A stretch of DNA of 64,000 nt from Acidipila rosea. Lineage in GTDB: Bacteria; Acidobacteriota; Terriglobia; Terriglobales; Acidobacteriaceae. The stretch is from NCBI RefSeq assembly GCF_004339725.1, contig NZ_SMGK01000008.1, positions 1 through 64,000 on the forward strand, written 5' to 3'. The notes beneath the pieces were generated by a model. The model did not search any database, was not told the DNA's origin, and saw nothing but the letters and a program-made list of their open reading frames with translations. Position numbers and translations under genes: made by a program. This document shows, one piece after another, positions 1-8,404 of the stretch (the first letter of the stretch is position 1; every line of letters starts with the position of its first letter).

Positions 1-117
1 TCCCACTTCCCCACACCCCCGACGGCGGCTACTTGAACTCAGAAATAGCTGCGCTACACTAACTCATCCAACGGCACAAAACATCGGGCACGCCAGGAGC
101 GCGGACTAGCACGAAGA

Positions 118-894
118 ATGCTTGCCTATGGTTTAAGTTATAGCGGTGCGATAATGATATGGCAGTTGCGTCTGCTTGTTAACCCTCTTGTTGTCGGTAG
201 ATTTGCCGGCGCGCAAGGTGTCGGTTTCGTGGCTCTGGCTATACGCCTCGTGGAGGTGCTTGCTTTCGTCAAGCAGGCTACATGGAGAGTTGCGATGGCG
301 GCTCTTGCTAAATTAGATGGAGATAGTACAAGGCTTAGGAGAAGCATCAGCGAAGGTATGCGGCTACAGGCCATTGCGGTCGGGCTACCCCTGACGATAT
401 TTGCAGGAGTTGGACCCATACTGTTGCCCTATATATTCGGGCCTCGGTGGAATCCTGCTTTCAAATTGTTCCCCTTCATAGCTCTCTCGTACCTGATTAG
501 CGCAACGTTTAATCTACACACTTCGGTGTTAGCTCTTCTCCGTCATAATCTTGAAATTATGAAGTTCCATGTTGCCCATGTATTCCTGTTTGCAAGTGTC
601 GCCGTATTGCTTGTCCCCAGGTTCGGATACATTGGCTATGGATGGGCCGAGATAGGCGCTTTCGCTAGCTATTACTTATTACATCGATATATCAGCGAAA
701 GAGTTAACAGTCCTGACTATCGGTCCCCATTGATATGGTGCCTTGTGTGCTGCATTATCTTGGTGATTTGTGGCACAGTAGGCAAGCTGGGTATTGTCTC
801 GCTCGTGCTTCTTCCAGTGCCGCTGCTATTTGCACGAGAGAGAGAATACCTAGAAGTATATGTTCGTATATTGATGAGGGACAGTATTGCCTAG
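118..894 (+). CDS. Wzx/MATE-like polysaccharide flippase, 5'-truncated (C-terminal half)
   Basis: This 258-residue membrane protein reads as the C-terminal half of an oligosaccharide flippase (lipid-linked repeat-unit export across the inner membrane). It has several hydrophobic segments and family-like phrases such as NPLVVGRFAGA and ATWRVAMAAL; full flippases are about 430-500 residues. The same frame is coding-like for about 20 residues upstream of the ATG (a phrase like RGLARRMLAYGLSY crosses the start), but in-frame stops lie at 34-36 and 46-48 and no good ribosome site precedes position 118. A 5'-truncated remnant is therefore more likely than a complete gene. It lies upstream of a glycosyltransferase and ugd on the same strand, which fits an exopolysaccharide locus. 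Family assignment is fairly secure; functionality is doubtful. Confidence 0.6.
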   Translation: MLAYGLSYSGAIMIWQLRLLVNPLVVGRFAGAQGVGFVALAIRLVEVLAFVKQATWRVAMAALAKLDGDSTRLRRSISEGMRLQAIAVGLPLTIFAGVGPILLPYIFGPRWNPAFKLFPFIALSYLISATFNLHTSVLALLRHNLEIMKFHVAHVFLFASVAVLLVPRFGYIGYGWAEIGAFASYYLLHRYISERVNSPDYRSPLIWCLVCCIILVICGTVGKLGIVSLVLLPVPLLFAREREYLEVYVRILMRDSIA

Positions 895-1019
895 GCGCCT
901 CCGGAAAAGTTGGCTGGTGCTTGTGTCTGGGCCTAGTGAACTTCCTCTATGCCACCGATGATGAAGTGCAGAAAGCTCCTTAAGGCAGTGGTTAAAGTGA
1001 ATGCGACAAGAGGAAGCCG

Positions 1020-2018
1020 GTGAAAGTTCTTATTGCTACCGCCATGTATCCCACGGAGGGTAATCCCGCCTTTGGATCATTTGTGCGTTGCCAGGAGATA
1101 TTCCTGAGGCGCGCCGGGGTTGACGTTGATGTTCTTGTGTTGCGCGGCCGCTATCGCAAGCTGATTTACCCTAAGGGTATATTCCAACTGAGACAACGTC
1201 TTAATGATATTTCCCTAGTGCATGCCCACTATGCCTATGTCGGATTAGTCGCTAGGGCGCAGTGGCAGGTTCCTCTTGTACTTACATATCATGGTGATGA
1301 TGCACTGGGTACAGTCACTAAAGAGGGAAGTGTAAGCAGGAAGAGTCGTATTGTCGCAGCTGGATGTCGCAAGCTGGCCCACTATTGTGATGCTGTGATA
1401 GTCCAAAGTAAACGGATGGCGGGCAAGTTCCAGGAGGAATGTGTTCATGTCATTCCACATGAAGTTGATCTAGATAAGTTCCACCCCACAAATATCAATC
1501 GGGCGAGGGAGCAGCTTGGGTTGTCGCATTCGAAAAACTACGTTTTGTTCGCAGCAGATCCCGCAATCCCTGTCAAGAACTTCCCGCTTGCAAACGCTGC
1601 AGCAGCGTTACTACGAACCCGGACTAAGGATGTAGAGCTCTTAGTCGTTTGCAGGGAAACGCAGGAGAGACTCGCCTTGTACATGAGCGCCTGTGATGCG
1701 CTTGTCTTTCCTTCCTATCAGGAGGGATCCCCCAATATCATCAAACAGGCTATGGCCTGCAATTTACCGATTGTCGCAACAGATGTGGGTGATGTAGAAG
1801 AAATAATCGGCAGAACAAGAGGGTGTTATATCTCGCAGCCTAACCCAGAGATGTTTGCCCGTTTCCTGGGTACTATTCTTGCCTCTCCATTCAGAACTGC
1901 AGGGCGTGATGAAGTAAAACATTTGTCAGGTGAACTCGTGGCGGATCGCCTCATACAAGTCTACGAAGAGGTGCTGCGTAGGCGATATACGAACTCCCTT
2001 TCTTCGCTACGGTTCTGA
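1020..2018 (+). CDS. GT4-type glycosyltransferase
   Basis: A 332-residue GT-B fold glycosyltransferase, expected to move a sugar from a nucleotide donor to a growing surface polysaccharide on the cytoplasmic face. The N-terminal acceptor domain starts with KVLIATAMYPTEGNP and has the HAHYAYVG and TYHGDD turns. The donor domain has the family signature EGSPNIIKQAMACNLPIVATD near residue 235. The start is GTG, preceded by AGAGGAAG at a suitable distance. It is shorter than typical GT4 proteins (about 370-400), mainly in the linker between domains. Base composition is more AT-rich than most of the window, like its neighbours. The sugar and acceptor cannot be read from the sequence. Confidence 0.85.
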   Translation: MKVLIATAMYPTEGNPAFGSFVRCQEIFLRRAGVDVDVLVLRGRYRKLIYPKGIFQLRQRLNDISLVHAHYAYVGLVARAQWQVPLVLTYHGDDALGTVTKEGSVSRKSRIVAAGCRKLAHYCDAVIVQSKRMAGKFQEECVHVIPHEVDLDKFHPTNINRAREQLGLSHSKNYVLFAADPAIPVKNFPLANAAAALLRTRTKDVELLVVCRETQERLALYMSACDALVFPSYQEGSPNIIKQAMACNLPIVATDVGDVEEIIGRTRGCYISQPNPEMFARFLGTILASPFRTAGRDEVKHLSGELVADRLIQVYEEVLRRRYTNSLSSLRF

Positions 2019-2107
2019 TATCCGCTACCATCATGAACCGGCTTGTAAGCGCCGGGTTTAAGCAGATGCCGTTCTCACGATAAGGCTTAATATCAACGAG
2101 GATAAAT

Positions 2108-3550
2108 ATGAATATTTCTGTCATCGGTGCGGGTTATGTTGGCTTGGTGTCAGCCGTGTGCTTCGCGGAACTGGGACATACGGTTATCGGTGTGGACAAT
2201 AATCCTGAGAAACTGCTGGCGCTGGACGAAGGAAAAGTTCCTATTCACGAAAATCTTTTGCCGGAGTTACTCCAGAGGCATCTTGGTCATCGGCTAACAT
2301 TCAGTAGTTCTATCTCACATGCTGTTCGAGAGTCAGATGTAATCTTCATCACTGTAGGTACTCCGCAGTCCGCTACTGGCCATGCAGACCTCGGCTATGT
2401 GGAAGCGGTCACACGGGAGATAGCAAAGCATATTACCTCCATGAAGTTGATCGTAGAGAAAAGTACGGTCCCCGTCCGCACGAGCGATGCAATTCGTCGA
2501 ACGATGACGCTCAATGGGGCTTCCCCTCGCTTATTCTCCGTAGCCTCGAATCCGGAATTTCTCCGGGAGGGGTCGGCGGTTACTGATTTTCTTTACCCGG
2601 ATCGTATTGTCATTGGGGTTGAAGACTCTTTTAGCGAAGAAAGATTGAGGGAGATATATTCGCCCCTTTGTGATGGCAGCTATTATCGTCGGGAAGACCT
2701 GATCCCGGGGTGCGGAGCGAGTGCTGCTCATTTCATTGTCACCAATACGAACAGTGCCGAACTCATTAAGCACACTTCCAATGCGTTCCTCGCCATGAAG
2801 ATTTCGTTTATGAATGCAATTGCAAATATTGCCGAGCGCGTTGGTGGTGACGTAGATCAAATCAGGGAAGGCGTAGGTGCAGATAGACGGATTGGGACGA
2901 GCTTTCTGAATGCGGGAATTGGATATGGCGGCTCCTGCTTCCCTAAGGATGTGCTCGCTTTCCGCGCCGTAGCGCGTGAGGTTGGCTACGACTTTGATCT
3001 TCTCGATGCCGTCATGAGAATCAATAAAGATCAGAGACATCAATTCCTACGCAAGGTTCGTGATGCTCTTTGGACACTTCGTGATAAACGGATCGCGGTA
3101 TTTGGTCTCGCGTTCAAGGCAGGAACAGACGATGTCAGGGAGTCGCCTGCGATTGAGATTGTGGAGGCCCTCGTAAATGAAGGATGCCTGATCACTGCAT
3201 ATGATCCAGTTGCCATGCCTCGGGCCCTGAGCGAACTCGGATTGCGGGTTGGCGAGAATACCGTTAGGATGGCCAGCGACCCCTACATCGCAGCTGAGGA
3301 CGTGGATGCCGTGCTTATACTTACAGAATGGAATGAATTTGCCAGCCTCGATCTACCCAGGCTTCATAGTCAGATGCGCTTGCCTGTGGTCATTGACGGA
3401 CGCAATCTTTACCGGCCGGAAGTAATGGAGGCTGCAGGGTTCGTGTACTACAGCGTTGGCCGTGCTGCTGTGTTCCCACTTGGGCGCTTGAATGCAATGC
3501 CAGAGTTATTGATTGACGAGGCCGCTTGCTTGTCACATCAGGCTGGTTGA
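2108..3550 (+). CDS. ugd: UDP-glucose 6-dehydrogenase (copy 1)
   Basis: Oxidises UDP-glucose to UDP-glucuronate with two NAD+ in the cytosol, feeding acidic polysaccharide synthesis. The 480-residue protein starts with the Rossmann motif GAGYVGLV, has NPEFLREGSA near residue 150, the substrate helix KHTSNAFLAMKISF, and the catalytic cysteine C277 in GYGGSCFPKD. GAGGATAAAT precedes the ATG. It follows a glycosyltransferase and a flippase remnant on the same strand, so it belongs to the exopolysaccharide locus. A second, clearly related but diverged ugd lies at 41686; this copy is more AT-rich, suggesting separate acquisition rather than recent duplication. Confidence 0.95.
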   Translation: MNISVIGAGYVGLVSAVCFAELGHTVIGVDNNPEKLLALDEGKVPIHENLLPELLQRHLGHRLTFSSSISHAVRESDVIFITVGTPQSATGHADLGYVEAVTREIAKHITSMKLIVEKSTVPVRTSDAIRRTMTLNGASPRLFSVASNPEFLREGSAVTDFLYPDRIVIGVEDSFSEERLREIYSPLCDGSYYRREDLIPGCGASAAHFIVTNTNSAELIKHTSNAFLAMKISFMNAIANIAERVGGDVDQIREGVGADRRIGTSFLNAGIGYGGSCFPKDVLAFRAVAREVGYDFDLLDAVMRINKDQRHQFLRKVRDALWTLRDKRIAVFGLAFKAGTDDVRESPAIEIVEALVNEGCLITAYDPVAMPRALSELGLRVGENTVRMASDPYIAAEDVDAVLILTEWNEFASLDLPRLHSQMRLPVVIDGRNLYRPEVMEAAGFVYYSVGRAAVFPLGRLNAMPELLIDEAACLSHQAG

Positions 3551-3723
3551 CTCAATGCAAGATCGTTAAGATTGATTTGAATTCTATACAAGAGCTCAAT
3601 GGGATGAGCTTTAGCGGTGCAGGCATTTCTGATCGCAGCGAATCGTATGGTTCACGTTCAGAATATCTTCCCTTGGGAAGCCTTATCCGTGAAAAGCTCT
3701 TAGTTGGTTGTTGGGATCGCCGC

Positions 3724-4767
3724 CTAAATCCATCCACTGGGGGTAGAGTGGGCGATCGCCAGCTCCTCTTCAGTCATATCGATTGAAACATCCCCAAAGA
3801 GTGGCGTACTCAGATAGCGTTCACCCGTGTCGGGCAACATGCAAAGTATGGTTGATCCTTTCGGGACATTGGCTGCGACGCGCAGCGCTGCTGCGAAAGT
3901 TGCGCCGGAAGTTATACCCACAAAAATTCCTTCCTTGCGGGCAAGATCCTTGCTGCAACGCATCGCCTCGGCAGTCTCGATGCGCAAGACCTGGTTGATG
4001 ATCTTCATGTCGACGGTGTCACCGACAAGTTTCGCGATGAAGTCCGGACTCCAGCCTTGGAGGGCGTGAGGATGCCATGCCGGGTGTCCGGCTGACGGAG
4101 ATCCATCCGCGTTTCTCTGCTGTTCGATTCCACTGGCAACCATGGGGGCTTCGTCCGGCTCGCAAACGACGATCCTCGTATCGGGGCGCTCCTTGGCGAG
4201 TACCCGCGCAACGCCCTTCAGCGTACCTCCGGTGCCAAATCCTGTAACCCAATAATCCAGCCGCTCACCTTTGAAGTCATTCAGTATCTCTTGCGCCGTG
4301 GTGCGTGAGTGCATGTCGGCATTAGCTTCGTTTTCAAATTGGCGCGTGAGAAACCAACCGTGCGTCTCGGCGAGTTCAATAGCTTTGGCGACCATGCCCA
4401 TGCCCCGACCCGCAGCAGGAGTAAGCACAACTTTCGCGCCTAGGAAGCGCATGAGCTTACGTCGCTCGATACTGAACGTTTCCGCCATTACTAAGACAAG
4501 TGGATAGCCCTTCTGCGCGCATACCATTGCCAGACCGATGCCGGTATTGCCGCTCGTTGCTTCGATCACCGTCTGTCCCGGTTTGAGCCGACCGGTTCTT
4601 TCCGCATCCTCAATCACTCCGAGAGCAAGGCGATCCTTAACAGAACCGAGTGGATTGAAAGCCTCGACTTTTACGTAGAGGTTTATGTCATCCGGCGCGA
4701 GCTTGTTGATTTTGACCACAGGGGTATTACCGATTGTTTCAAGGATGTTGGCATATTTATGTCCCAC
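3724..4767 (-). CDS. cysK: Cysteine synthase-like PLP enzyme (CysK/CBS family)
   Basis: A fold-type II PLP enzyme, most like O-acetylserine sulfhydrylase, which makes cysteine from O-acetylserine and sulfide. The PLP lysine is K44 in NPLGSVKDR; the substrate loop SGNTGIG and the phosphate-binding GTGGTLKG are intact. I chose GTG at 4767 because GGAGGAA lies 6 bases before it; the upstream ATG at 4782 actually contains that ribosome site (ATGGAGGAAATTGCCGTG), giving 347 rather than 352 residues. It is the last gene of a minus-strand run with Dpp-like permeases and an M81 peptidase, about 70 bases after the permease gene. A specialised role in handling amino acids released from imported peptides is possible but only inferred. 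Confidence 0.88.
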   Translation of the reverse strand: MGHKYANILETIGNTPVVKINKLAPDDINLYVKVEAFNPLGSVKDRLALGVIEDAERTGRLKPGQTVIEATSGNTGIGLAMVCAQKGYPLVLVMAETFSIERRKLMRFLGAKVVLTPAAGRGMGMVAKAIELAETHGWFLTRQFENEANADMHSRTTAQEILNDFKGERLDYWVTGFGTGGTLKGVARVLAKERPDTRIVVCEPDEAPMVASGIEQQRNADGSPSAGHPAWHPHALQGWSPDFIAKLVGDTVDMKIINQVLRIETAEAMRCSKDLARKEGIFVGITSGATFAAALRVAANVPKGSTILCMLPDTGERYLSTPLFGDVSIDMTEEELAIAHSTPSGWI

Positions 4768-4855
4768 GGCAATTTCCTCCATCTACACAAGGGGCTCGCG
4801 TCGCTTGCGATCATCGCGGCGGTCGAAGGCAGCGCCTTCAGAGTAACTTAAATGA

Positions 4856-5728
4856 TCAGCCTTTGTGAAACCGTGGATCGAAGCGATCGCGCAGACCATC
4901 TCCCAGCAGGTTCAGGCCCATCGCGGTCACCGTGATTGCCAGCCCAGGAAAGAGCGTAAGGTAGGTAGCCACTCCAAGGAAGTTTCGCCCGCTTGCCATC
5001 ATCGCTCCCCACTCGGTTAATGGAGGCTGTGCTCCCAGCCCCAGAAAGCTCAATCCGGATGCGGTCAGCACCACATCACCCGCCGTGAGGGTGGCCTGCA
5101 CAAGGATAGGAAGCGCTGCATTGGGGAGAATATGGCGGAATAGAATGCGCCCCGGGCTTGCACCCAAGGCTCGTGCTGCTTCAGAAAATTCCGAACCTTT
5201 AAGAGTAAGCGTGAGGTTTCGTGCCAGCCTGATATAGGCCGGGATCGCAAAGACAGAAATGGCAATCAAGCTATCAAAGAAGCCAGGGCCTAGAATCGCT
5301 ACAATCAGGATTGCCAACACGATGCCGGGAAATGCATAAAGCGTATCGCTGGCCCAGAGGATGGTGCTATCCACCATCCCTCCCGCATAACCGGCTAAAA
5401 GCCCGAGGGGCACCCCAATGGTCAGTGACATGCCAACGCTGAGCGCTATCTCCAGCAGCGATAGCCGTGCTCCGAAAAGGACTCGTGCAAACATGTCGCG
5501 ACCATATTCATCCGTTCCGAAAATATGTCCATGGCCGGGTGGCAAAAATGTGATGGCAAGATTCTGGGTATAGGGGTCGCGCTGAGCGAGCAGAGGCGCG
5601 AATGCTGCTGCCAGCACCAGCAGGACTATGATCGTTGCGCCTACACTCAGGTTTGCGTAGCGAAGATTTGACCGAACCCGGGCTGTCCAGGGTTGCACTA
5701 TATTCCCAGGTAGAGTGTCTTCTGTCAT
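4856..5728 (-). CDS. Dipeptide/oligopeptide ABC permease, DppC/OppC type
   Basis: Inner-membrane permease of a peptide-class ABC importer, 290 residues. After a cytoplasmic N-terminus it has a first membrane segment, the OppC_N feature with FGTDEYGRDMFARVLFGAR near residue 75, and five further hydrophobic segments. The EAA loop that docks the ATPase reads EFSEAARALGASPGRILFRHILPN near residue 180. It sits 12 bases after the DppB-type gene, so the two are surely cotranscribed. No DppD/DppF ATPase gene lies in this run, so the ATPases must be supplied from elsewhere. The substrate is not certain: dipeptides, oligopeptides and nickel share this family. Confidence 0.92.
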   Translation of the reverse strand: MTEDTLPGNIVQPWTARVRSNLRYANLSVGATIIVLLVLAAAFAPLLAQRDPYTQNLAITFLPPGHGHIFGTDEYGRDMFARVLFGARLSLLEIALSVGMSLTIGVPLGLLAGYAGGMVDSTILWASDTLYAFPGIVLAILIVAILGPGFFDSLIAISVFAIPAYIRLARNLTLTLKGSEFSEAARALGASPGRILFRHILPNAALPILVQATLTAGDVVLTASGLSFLGLGAQPPLTEWGAMMASGRNFLGVATYLTLFPGLAITVTAMGLNLLGDGLRDRFDPRFHKG

Positions 5729-5740
5729 GCGATCATTCTC

Positions 5741-6661
5741 TTACTCAAAACGGATCCTTGGATCCAGCACCCCAATCATGACCTCCACGATCAGATTGAT
5801 CAGGGTCACGAGCGCGACGGTAAGTAAGGTAATCCCCTGTATGGTGGCATAGTCGCGATAGCGTACCGCATCTACCATCAAACGCCCTAGCCCCGGCCAG
5901 TTGAAAACAGTCTCAGTAATCACGGCGCCTCCAAGCAGCGAGCCAAAATTCATCCCCGCAATCGTCACAATGGGGATCAGCGCATTGCGCAACCCATGCT
6001 TAATGTAGAGGCCTGCTCCCGTTAGACCCTTTGCCCGCGCTGTTCGCATGTAGTCCTGGTTAAGAATTTCGAGCATACTTGCTCGACACATCCGCGCGAT
6101 CACTGCCGCCGGCAGCAGGCCCAGCGTGATCGCAGGCAGAATATAGTTCTTCCAGCTATCCGCGCCCAGCAGCGGCAGCCACCCCAACTGGACGGCAAAG
6201 AGATTCATCGCCATAAGAGCCAGCCAATAGTTGGCGATGGAGGCACCTGCAATCGCGCTCACCATCACCGCATGGTCGATGGCGCTTCCGGCATAGAGCG
6301 CTGCAAGTACGCCTGAGGTGATTCCCACAGCAATAGCAAACAGATAGCTCACGGACGTCAGAGCGAGCGTAAAAGGGAAGCGTTGCGCAATCTCTTCCTC
6401 GACCGGCTTATGCGAACGGATGGAGATTCCAAGATCTCCGTGGAGCACACCGCGCAGAAACAGCCCATATTGTATGGCGAAAGGCTTATCCAGGCCTAAC
6501 CGCGTGCGCGCTGCGTTCACGGACTGCTGATCCGCCTGCATTCCGGCCATCAGTCTTGCTGGATCCCCAGGCAGCAAACGTACCGCTGCAAAAATGAGGA
6601 AGGATGCAACAAGCAGGATCATCGGGAGCGCTAGCAGCTTGCGAATCCAGTATCGCCGCAT
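5741..6661 (-). CDS. Dipeptide/oligopeptide ABC permease, DppB/OppB type
   Basis: First permease subunit of the same importer, 306 residues from ATG 6661. The N-terminus is family-typical: basic MRRYWIRKLL, a membrane segment, then FAAVRLLPGDPARLM. The EAA loop reads DYMRTARAKGLTGAGLYIKHGLRNA near residue 200, and the C-terminus ends with the usual LDPRIRFE. In-frame GTG 6667 and TTG 6670 are alternative starts, since the ribosome site GGGAGGA lies 9 to 12 bases before them. Longer reading frames reaching 6964 run inside the binding-protein gene and lack any family similarity, so they were rejected. The substrate-binding protein gene ends 50 bases upstream. Confidence 0.92.
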   Translation of the reverse strand: MRRYWIRKLLALPMILLVASFLIFAAVRLLPGDPARLMAGMQADQQSVNAARTRLGLDKPFAIQYGLFLRGVLHGDLGISIRSHKPVEEEIAQRFPFTLALTSVSYLFAIAVGITSGVLAALYAGSAIDHAVMVSAIAGASIANYWLALMAMNLFAVQLGWLPLLGADSWKNYILPAITLGLLPAAVIARMCRASMLEILNQDYMRTARAKGLTGAGLYIKHGLRNALIPIVTIAGMNFGSLLGGAVITETVFNWPGLGRLMVDAVRYRDYATIQGITLLTVALVTLINLIVEVMIGVLDPRIRFE

Positions 6662-6711
6662 CTTCACCAATTGCCTGATTCCTCCCTTCCTGCCTCGTGG
6701 AAGCAACATAA

Positions 6712-8310
6712 CTATTGTCCGTCCAGCACGATCTGACTGCCCGGTAGCAGGTGCACCGCCTCCGGCACCGTGCCGACGTGCTCCGCTGCCACGTCTCGCG
6801 TTGCGTAAAGCAACACATGGGGCGCATCCTCGGTAATGATCCGCTGCGCTTGGTAGTAGAGTGCTTTGCGCTTCTCCAAATCGAGCTCGCCTGCAGCCTC
6901 TCTGAGCAGCGCATCGAGCCGGGGATTGCTGTAAAATCCGACATTCGCACCGGCTGGCGACCACGCGCTCGTGCGATAGAGTGGGCTCAGTTGATAGTCG
7001 GGGTCCGCATTATTTGCTGCCCATGAAGCAAGCACGCCACCGATACCCTGCGCGCGCTTTGCCTCCGGCGAGGCAAAGATAGTCTGGGAGAAAACCCCAT
7101 GCTCCATGCGGTCAATCTCCAGTCTCACGCCTATCCTCGCCCACATCCCTTGCAGCGCTTCTGCCAGCGGCTCATCCGCTTCCTGCACCACTATTTTGAG
7201 TGAGAACCCATTCGGATATCCCGCCTGCGCCAGCAATTGCTTGGCGTAGGCGGGGTCGTACGTGTACCCGCGATTTGCCGGGTTATAGCCGAAGTCGGAT
7301 GGTGCAAGCGGCGAGTTGGCTGGCGTGCCGAAGCCGCGCAACTGTGTCCGCACAAGTCCCTCGCGATCGACACCATAATTTAGCGCCTGTCGTACACGCT
7401 TATCATCAAGTGGTTTCATCTGTAGATTAAGCGCTACCCAGAAGACAGCGGTTGACTTGCCTTCGATCAGTTGTACTTTGCGATTGTGTGAGAGCGCTTC
7501 TGCAAAGATGGGTGGTAGTGGATTCACGATATCTGCTTGCCTGGCCAGCACTGACATTTCCATCAGCACCGGCTCCGTTGTCCACATCCATTTCAACTGC
7601 TTAACCACCGGACGCTTTCCCCAATAAGCATCGTTACGCTGCTCCAGCACATATTCGCCTGTTCTCCACTCCACGAAGCGATATGGTCCCGTTCCGACCG
7701 CATACCGTGACAGAATGCCATTGTTGTCTGCAGCGGGGCTCACGATGGGCGTCACCGCGAGAACCCGCAGGAAGGGAGCATACGGGTTCATAAGCGTAAA
7801 AACCACGGTATGGTCTCCCTGCGCCTGCACGCTCCCGATAATCCCCTGAATCCTGCTGCGTCCGGCGAGGCCGCGGGCGGGGTCCATCAGTCGCCTGAAG
7901 GAATGAACAACGGCCTCCGCATTAAAGGGTATGCCGTCATGAAAGTAGACGTCCCGCCGCAGCATAAAGGTCCACTGCTTTCCTGATGCATCCACCTTCC
8001 AGCTCGTCGCCAGCCACGGCACGATATTGAGATGACTGTCGAACTGCGTCAGGCCTTCATACATAGGACTGAGTACATCTGCTGTCAAACTCGCAGTGTG
8101 GTCAGCCGGGTCCATCGTCAGTGGTGCCTCTGATTGCATGATCGTAATGCGAGTGGGTTGATTCTCGCTGTGTCCACACCCAATCATCCCCAGGAGGCAG
8201 CTCAGCGCGAGAGCTATAACAGGGAAAGCCCTGTGAGCTGCGCGCCATGCCGGGAGCCGGCATGGCGCTGCCCGTCGCTCGGCAGCGCAGCCATACAGAG
8301 TCGTCAACAC
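6712..8310 (-). CDS. Extracellular oligopeptide-binding lipoprotein (SBP family 5)
   Basis: Captures the substrate in the periplasm and delivers it to the DppB/C-type permeases encoded downstream. The 532-residue protein has a long basic n-region, a hydrophobic stretch near residues 30-45 ending in a lipobox-like MIGC, then mature family-5 sequence: LDPADHTASLT-like start (TMDPADHTA), WTFMLRRDVYFHDG near residue 120, and VDREGLVRTQLRGFG in the hinge region. The start is GTG, with AAGGTGG just upstream. It lies between the M81 peptidase and the permeases, an arrangement expected when imported peptides or a peptide-like compound are hydrolysed by the peptidase. The ligand is unknown. Confidence 0.9.
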   Translation of the reverse strand: MLTTLYGCAAERRAAPCRLPAWRAAHRAFPVIALALSCLLGMIGCGHSENQPTRITIMQSEAPLTMDPADHTASLTADVLSPMYEGLTQFDSHLNIVPWLATSWKVDASGKQWTFMLRRDVYFHDGIPFNAEAVVHSFRRLMDPARGLAGRSRIQGIIGSVQAQGDHTVVFTLMNPYAPFLRVLAVTPIVSPAADNNGILSRYAVGTGPYRFVEWRTGEYVLEQRNDAYWGKRPVVKQLKWMWTTEPVLMEMSVLARQADIVNPLPPIFAEALSHNRKVQLIEGKSTAVFWVALNLQMKPLDDKRVRQALNYGVDREGLVRTQLRGFGTPANSPLAPSDFGYNPANRGYTYDPAYAKQLLAQAGYPNGFSLKIVVQEADEPLAEALQGMWARIGVRLEIDRMEHGVFSQTIFASPEAKRAQGIGGVLASWAANNADPDYQLSPLYRTSAWSPAGANVGFYSNPRLDALLREAAGELDLEKRKALYYQAQRIITEDAPHVLLYATRDVAAEHVGTVPEAVHLLPGSQIVLDGQ

Positions 8311-8404
8311 GCAGCCACCTTAGTTAAGGCGAGAGCGGATGAAAGTCTACCTTCGTTGTCAGATTGCTTCGGCCGCGCTGCGTGGGTATCGGCGGAATAG
8401 AATT

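Noticed and set aside
2033..2062. Terminator between the GT4 gene and ugd
   Set aside because: AACCGGC ... GCCGGGTT forms only a short bulged stem without a T-run, and both genes run in the same direction.
6662..6964. N-terminal extension of the DppB-type permease
   Set aside because: The extension lies inside the 3' part of the binding-protein gene in another frame, is Arg/Cys-rich and unlike the family; the normal N-terminus begins at 6661.
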